DNA of 64,000 bases from Algibacter miyuki (GTDB taxonomy: Bacteria; Bacteroidota; Bacteroidia; Flavobacteriales; Flavobacteriaceae), in assembly GCF_042427745.1 (NCBI RefSeq), contig NZ_JBHMFA010000004.1. One strand, given 5' to 3'. Position numbers and translations under genes: made by a program. The notes below the pieces were generated by a model. That model was not told where the DNA came from. It worked only from the letters and a program-made list of their open reading frames with translations, and searched no databases. Positions 60,049 through 64,000 of this stretch are shown here, in pieces. Positions within the stretch are counted from its first letter, which is position 1; each line of letters opens with the position of its first letter.

Positions 60049-60825
60049 ATGAAAACAAATTTTAAATTTTTAGCATTTATCACTTTTTTAGGACTCTTTT
60101 TAAATTCCTGTAGTAGCGATGATGATAACGTAGCATTCAATGCTCCGATAATCTCTAATTTTGAATATGGAGAAGGAAGTGAGCATTCAACTGAACAGGT
60201 TGCCTATAAAGGTTCGGATATTCATTTAGAAGCGGAAATTAATGCAGAAGCAAAAGTAAGTAGTATTACGCTTTCCATTCATGCACACGATTTAACTGTT
60301 GGAGATGATGAAGTGGATTGGGATTTTGAGCAGGTATTTACAGATAGTAATTATTTAGTGATTAACCCTACATTTCATGAACATATAGATGTTCCTGCTA
60401 ATATACCAGCCGGCGAATATCATATCGAATTAATCGTAACAGATGAACTCGGAAATAGTACAGAAATTGAAGGACATATCGACGTTTTAGACCCAATTAC
60501 TTTAAGCGATTTCTCTATAGATACTTCGGTAGTGCGCGGAAGCGATTTTCATGCAGAATTTATGGTAAATGCTGTTAATGGCATCCATAATATTACTGTT
60601 GATATCCATGCAGATGGAATTACTCCTGGAGAAGGAGAAGTAGAATGGGACTTTGAGCAAGCGTATGAAGAAGGATACCATGAGCAAACTGAAGTAGAAT
60701 TTCATAAGCATATAGATGTACCTGTTACGGCACCTGCAGGAGAATATCATATGCTTTTTACAGTTGAAGATGAAAACGGAAACACTAAAACCTATGAAAC
60801 TCATATAGATGTTACAGCATCATAA
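60049..60825 (+). CDS. DUF4625 lipoprotein with two domains
   Basis: A 258-residue lipoprotein (the ATG at 60049 chosen; an earlier one at 60034 is possible), lipobox NSCSSDDD. Two DUF4625 domains in tandem, each with SIHAHD/DIHADG, a WDFEQ, then FHEHIDVP or FHKHIDVP and an A-G-E-Y-H. The His/Glu/Asp pattern suits binding divalent metal at the cell surface. Follows the TonB receptor in the same direction. Confidence 0.83.
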   Translation: MKTNFKFLAFITFLGLFLNSCSSDDDNVAFNAPIISNFEYGEGSEHSTEQVAYKGSDIHLEAEINAEAKVSSITLSIHAHDLTVGDDEVDWDFEQVFTDSNYLVINPTFHEHIDVPANIPAGEYHIELIVTDELGNSTEIEGHIDVLDPITLSDFSIDTSVVRGSDFHAEFMVNAVNGIHNITVDIHADGITPGEGEVEWDFEQAYEEGYHEQTEVEFHKHIDVPVTAPAGEYHMLFTVEDENGNTKTYETHIDVTAS

Positions 60826-60833
60826 AATAACTA

Positions 60834-60865
60834 AACCGCATAGCATCATGATGTGCTATGCGGTT
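60834..60865. terminator. Strong hairpin between the DUF4625 genes
   Basis: AACCGCATAGCA and TGCTATGCGGTT form a perfect 12-bp stem with an 8-nt loop. No T-run follows (TTATAAAT), so it may be an mRNA processing or stabilising hairpin rather than a terminator. Confidence 0.55.
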
Positions 60866-60880
60866 ATAAATCATATTAAA

Positions 60881-61360
60881 ATGAGAACGATACTAAAACA
60901 TGGTTGCTTTTTACTTTTTATGTCGCTTTTGGCATCTTGCTCAAGTGATGACGGTGGTAATAAAGATGAAGAAAAGCCAACCATAACGATTAATTATAAT
61001 GGGGGGGTTCCTCAAGGCTGTGCCCAGCTTGTAAAAGGAGAAACGTACAATTTTAAGGCAAAAGTTACAGACAACTTAGCGCTGGCTAGTTATAGTTTAG
61101 ATATTCATCATAATTTTGATCATCATACCCATGACGATCAAGGCGAACAATGCGATTTAGAAGAGGTAAAACAGGTTGTAAATCCGTTAATTTTTATGGA
61201 AAACTATACTTTGGAAAGCGGATTAACTAGTTATGAAATTAATATCTCAATAACAATTCCTGACGATATAGATATAGGCGATTATCACTGTGCTTACTCT
61301 GTAACAGATGCAACAGGTTGGCAAAGTAGAACATCGATAGACATAAAAATTATTGAATAA
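60881..61360 (+). CDS. DUF4625 lipoprotein, single domain
   Basis: A 159-residue lipoprotein; the ATG at 60881 opens a clear signal with lipobox LASC. One DUF4625 domain, His-rich in the middle (LDIHHNFDHHTHDDQGEQC) and closing IDIGDYHCAYSVTDATGW. It follows the two-domain paralog. An ATG-less extension upstream was rejected since it precedes the signal. Confidence 0.82.
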   Translation: MRTILKHGCFLLFMSLLASCSSDDGGNKDEEKPTITINYNGGVPQGCAQLVKGETYNFKAKVTDNLALASYSLDIHHNFDHHTHDDQGEQCDLEEVKQVVNPLIFMENYTLESGLTSYEINISITIPDDIDIGDYHCAYSVTDATGWQSRTSIDIKIIE

Positions 61361-61496
61361 ATGAAGGCTAGAGGTGGGTAACTGTTTTAATTATTTTAGG
61401 TTTTTTTGTAATTATTACGAAAAACCTAATATGATTATATTAAAATAGGGCGCTGTTGTGCCTTGAAAATTAGAAATGTAGAGGTGATTTTTTTTT

Positions 61497-61509
61497 GCGA
61501 CTCAGTTGT
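61497..61509 (+). promoter_or_regulatory. Second copy of the operator, before the Fur-family gene
   Basis: GCGACTCAGTTGT. Aligned over 17 bp with the site at 56917 it differs at three positions (GCrACTyAGTTGyATTA). It lies just upstream of the -7 element at 61512-61519, implying autoregulation. Confidence 0.6.
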
Positions 61510-61511
61510 AT

Positions 61512-61519
61512 TATTTTTG
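61512..61519 (+). promoter_or_regulatory. -7 element of the Fur-family gene
   Basis: TATTTTTG, matching TAnnTTTG, 4 nt before the ATG at 61524, so the mRNA should be leaderless. Confidence 0.55.
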
Positions 61520-61523
61520 TACT

Positions 61524-61904
61524 ATGGGTATTATAAGAAAAACAAAATCAGTTAAAATTTTACTAGATGAATTTGATAAGCACACAAGTGCTATTTCTGC
61601 TGTTGCTCTAATAGAAAATCTTAGTTCTCAGATGAACAAAACTACAGTGTATCGCATCTTAGATAAACTTGAAAATGATGGGGTTTTACATTCTTTTTTC
61701 GGGAAAAATGGACATAAGTGGTATGCAAAATGTCATGATTGCTCCTCCTCTAAACATCATGATTCTCATGCACATTTTCAATGTTTACATTGTGGTAAGG
61801 TAGATTGTCTAGATACCGATTTTAATGTTCCACAAATACCTAATCACAGAGTAGAAGCCTCGCAAGTTTTGTTGCAAGGTAGTTGTAAGGCATGCTTAGT
61901 TTAG
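61524..61904 (+). CDS. Fur-family transcriptional regulator (Zur-like)
   Basis: A 126-residue repressor. The winged helix is in residues about 1-65 (TVYRILDKLENDGVLHSF), then metal sites: His/Cys block KCHDCSSSKHHDSHAHFQCLHCGKVDC and the terminal CKAC. CxxC pairs at CLHC and CKAC form the structural zinc site. The start ATG at 61524 lies a few bases after the promoter; a TTG at 61506 is rejected. Fur, Zur or PerR specificity cannot be read, but context favours zinc. Confidence 0.9.
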   Translation: MGIIRKTKSVKILLDEFDKHTSAISAVALIENLSSQMNKTTVYRILDKLENDGVLHSFFGKNGHKWYAKCHDCSSSKHHDSHAHFQCLHCGKVDCLDTDFNVPQIPNHRVEASQVLLQGSCKACLV

Positions 61905-62117
61905 GTAATATTCAATTCAAATATAATTTATTTTTTATTTTCTTAAGATTGAATCTTTTACGTTTTGAGCATAAAAAAAAACTCATGAAAATGAACGGTT
62001 TTTTTTATTAATACTATTAAAAGCTATGCCAGAAATGGGGCTTTTATATGTGTTAATTTTTACTATAGTTTATTCAGTTACTTTTAGAGTATGTGTTCTC
62101 AACAATGACTCCACCAT

Positions 62118-62494
62118 CATTTAAAGTTGAATTTTAAAGTTGTTTCACTTAGCTAAACAATGGTATAAGTATCTATTGAGGAATCATTATAACTTAATAT
62201 AAAAGATGTTTCTTTAACTACAAAAGTGCCATTGTCAAAATCTTCTTCACAAGAATCATCAAAATAACGTTCAGAGAATGTATTATCACTCATAAAGGTA
62301 AAAAGCTCTCTTTCTTCATTGCATATAACCTGTGTTGTACTTGTTACGCCATCATGTGTTACAGTGCTCTTTTCCCAAGTATGTTTAATGAGGTCTAAAT
62401 TGGATAGTTCTTTTGCAGGTGTAGGCTCATTGTCTTCTTCTGTACAAGACATTATAAAAAGTGATGTTGCAATTAATATTGCTCTAAAAATCAT
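62118..62494 (-). pseudogene. Lipocalin-like lipoprotein gene with a premature TAG
   Basis: A 113-residue lipoprotein (lipobox MSC, Cys17) with a lipocalin-like body: LIKHTWEKSTVTHD, RELFTFMSDNTFSERYF and SSIDTYTIV. Translation stops at TAG (62153-62155). Reading on in the same frame gives LSETTLKFNFK and then TGA at 62117-62119, exactly the closing strand expected of the fold (x-L-S-E-T-T-L-K-F). A single nonsense change is the simplest reading; the short product or suppression could still be functional. Confidence 0.72.
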
Positions 62495-62712
62495 CGTTTT
62501 GTTTTTCGTTTTTTATATTTAATAATTTGAGGTTATTTTATTTTTTTAGAAAAAGATAATCCGATAAAAGTACTTTTATGTTATATGCGATTCATAAGGT
62601 TTTAAGTAAAAATCCAATTACTTTTCTAAAAACTGTTTTTTTTAGTCCTAAAAAAATATGAACTAACAAATAATCTAATACCAATAACAACTCCAATATT
62701 AAATGGCTATCT

Positions 62713-62827
62713 GGCCTAGTTTGGTAATAAGCTTTGTTGAATATTAAATTTAAATAAAATTGGATTTGAGAATAGTTGCCTCAAAAGAAGTGAAAGTAAT
62801 AATTGCATTTTGAACCAAACTGAGGCC
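62713..62827. repeat. Possible small inverted-repeat element
   Basis: GGCCTAGTTTGGT (62713-62725) and ACCAAACTGAGGCC (62814-62827) are inverted repeats differing by one inserted base, 115 bp end to end, with no gene inside. It could be a short non-autonomous element or a remnant. Confidence 0.4.
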
Positions 62828-62849
62828 TATACAGTACCTCTAAAAACAA

Positions 62850-62880
62850 AAACCCCGTAAACACTGGGTTTACGGGGTTT
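62850..62880 (-). terminator. Intrinsic terminator of ssrA
   Basis: AAACCCCGTAAAC and GTTTACGGGGTTT form a 13-bp stem; the minus strand continues U-rich. It follows the tmRNA 3' end. Confidence 0.88.
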
Positions 62881-62885
62881 AAAAG

Positions 62886-63277
62886 TGGAGTCGGAGAGAA
62901 TCGAACTCTCGTCCAAACAAGTAACCAAAGAGCTTTCTACACGTTTATTCTTTTCTTGGGTTTTCGACTATAAGCTGGTTAAAGACAACCCACTTATAAC
63001 TTAGCTTCTTTAGTTTCGTAAAAGCATCAAAGCACTGCCTAAACTATATTGACATTTACGATGCCTCAAAATGGAACGCCGTCAATCAAGGCTTTCCGGA
63101 GACATAAAGCATGTACACCTTGTGTACCTAGGCCAATTCTACTATAATTCGAATTATGCTGCTAAAGCGTAGTTATTCTCGCCGTTTAAAAGTTGGTCTA
63201 GCCTTTAACGTGTATCAATGCCATTACACGACGTGCTTACCGTTTCGTTAATCTCGCTGTCAAAACCAGTCGACCCC
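62886..63277 (-). ncRNA. ssrA: Transfer-messenger RNA (tmRNA)
   Basis: A tmRNA of about 392 nt on the minus strand. The 5' end GGGGTCG pairs with CGACTCC near the 3' end (seven pairs, one G-U), and the T-arm GAGAGTTCGATTCTCTC is clear. The discriminator A is at 62886; CCA is not encoded. The tag frame reads GENNYALAA then TAA (about 63155-63185). tmRNA with SmpB rescues stalled ribosomes and marks the product for proteolysis. Confidence 0.95.
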
Positions 63278-63321
63278 AGAATTAATGAAATAGTAAAATT
63301 TTAATTCACTAAGTTTTTTTT

Positions 63322-63408
63322 GGCGTTACCACAAGGGTCGGGCTTTCGGCAGTCGCTTTTTTTGAGAAAAACAAAAAAGAGCTTCAACAAAGCCTCAATC
63401 CCTAACGC
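63322..63408 (+). repeat. Dispersed intergenic element, copy 3
   Basis: Begins GGCGTTACCAC then AAGGGTCGGGCTTTCGG and ends AATCCCTAACGC. It lies upstream of ssrA and upstream of the next gene, unlike copies 1, 2 and 4 that follow stop codons. Confidence 0.8.
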
Positions 63409-63575
63409 ACAGTCCGCAAAGTTAATTAAAACTTTTAAACTAGTGTGTAATCCGCTAACATAAATCAAAAATTATACCATTTTCATTTGTCAGTTCATCG
63501 TTGTCAGTAAAAAAAGTTAGTATAATTAATGAAATATTTTAATATATTTCCGAAATTACACCTAAAGAGAAACCC

Positions 63576-64000
63576 ATGAAATTCGCCATCATAAAAGAAC
63601 GTAAAAACCCACCCGACCGTCGCGTGGTATTTTCGCCATCCAAACTAGCCGAAGCCCAAAAACAATTCCCTGAAGCCATTTTCAAAGTAGAATCGTCCAA
63701 CATTCGTGTGTTTACCGACGAGCAATACCGAAACGCAGGCTTCGAAGTCGTAAACGATGTATCCGATTGTGATGTTATGCTTGGTGTAAAAGAAGTTCCA
63801 ATCAACGCACTAATTCCTAATAAAAAATATTTTTTCTTTTCTCATACCATAAAAAAGCAACCCTATAACCGCAAGTTGCTACAAGCTATATTAGAAAAGA
63901 ATATCGAACTTCACGATCACGAAACTATTGTAAACGCACAAGGATTTCGCTTAATAGGTTTTGGTCGTTATGCTGGTATTGTTGGCGCTTATAACGGTTT
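63576..64000 (+). CDS. Alanine dehydrogenase/transhydrogenase-fold NAD(P)-dependent oxidoreductase (N-terminal part)
   Basis: The first 141 residues of a gene that runs past the right edge. The start KFAIIKERKNPPDRRVVFSP, the GVKEVP motif and HDHETIV with GFGRYAGIVGAYNG match the AlaDH/PNT N-terminal domain as in alanine or saccharopine-type dehydrogenases. The NAD-binding domain is outside the window, so the substrate cannot be decided. Confidence 0.82.
   Translation, partial: MKFAIIKERKNPPDRRVVFSPSKLAEAQKQFPEAIFKVESSNIRVFTDEQYRNAGFEVVNDVSDCDVMLGVKEVPINALIPNKKYFFFSHTIKKQPYNRKLLQAILEKNIELHDHETIVNAQGFRLIGFGRYAGIVGAYNG

Larger units (their letters stand above)
62495..62885. other. Gap without a gene
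   Basis: About 390 nt between the lipocalin-like gene and tmRNA. I see only the possible inverted-repeat element at 62713-62827 and the tmRNA terminator at 62850-62880. Confidence 0.6.

Noticed and set aside
61977..62008. A/T-rich hairpin after the Fur-family gene as terminator
   Set aside because: Stem is mostly A-T with a bulge; too weak to call.
63539..63805. 88-codon minus-strand frame at the right end
   Set aside because: It is antisense to the alanine-dehydrogenase-like gene, which has strong family motifs.

Overview
The window is a piece of an AT-rich chromosome from a member of the Bacteroidota, almost certainly the family Flavobacteriaceae and probably a marine, algae-associated species. 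The evidence is gldI (gliding-associated isomerase), a polysaccharide lyase family 6 enzyme (alginate lyase type) with a type IX secretion C-terminal tail, a TonB receptor with a carboxypeptidase-like N-terminal domain, repeated promoters of the flavobacterial form TTG-N(17-23)-TAnnTTTG, and a tmRNA tag ending ENNYALAA. No rRNA or tRNA gene was seen, and no prophage or intact insertion sequence.

Layout: 1-14.7 kb is housekeeping: ftsH (cut by the window edge)-rsfS, birA, pyrE, a Nudix hydrolase, a hydrolase-OsmC fusion, an msrA/glutaredoxin-like pair, lgt with a lipoprotein, two peptidyl-prolyl isomerases (one GldI), a DHH phosphoesterase, ndk, a cold-shock protein, recF, a TPR membrane protein and ribH. 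14.9-20.3 kb has two small paralogous membrane proteins, mutL, two rhomboid proteases and an EEP-family phosphatase. 20.3-28.5 kb is a leftward block of membrane, TPR and AAA genes joined by TAATG stop-start overlaps, then lepB, dapB and parAB. 28.7-34.7 kb holds an EF-hand protein, the PL6 lyase, a Dus enzyme, trmL and an NDH-2-like oxidoreductase.

35.0-42.7 kb is a full leftward trp operon, trpE-G-D-C-F-B-A. It has a clear transcription attenuator: a 15-codon leader peptide with three consecutive Trp codons, then an intrinsic terminator before trpE. The operon is littered with repeats. A small GIY-YIG nuclease gene sits between trpB and trpA with a 20-bp palindrome on each side, related palindromes lie at the trpB start and the trpF stop, and the trpD, trpG and trpE junctions carry another repeat family. 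Next to it, 42.8-43.1 kb looks like an unannotated small RNA gene with its own promoter and terminator.

43.2-49.8 kb has thiol-redox and rhodanese proteins and a xylose operon (GntR-type regulator, xylB, xylA). 50.3-53.7 kb is a secreted coiled-coil protein built on four near-identical 318-bp repeats. 53.9-56.7 kb is a lipoprotein, a membrane protein, and a histidine kinase/LuxR-type regulator pair. 56.9-61.9 kb looks like a metal (probably zinc) uptake locus: a Cys/His-rich small protein, a TonB receptor with a His-rich segment, two DUF4625 lipoproteins and a Fur-family repressor, with the same palindromic operator at the first and last promoters. The end has a nonsense-truncated lipocalin-like gene, tmRNA, and the start of an alanine-dehydrogenase-like gene.

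An intergenic repeat framed by GCGTTA and TAACGC occurs three times in full and once as a reversed half copy.
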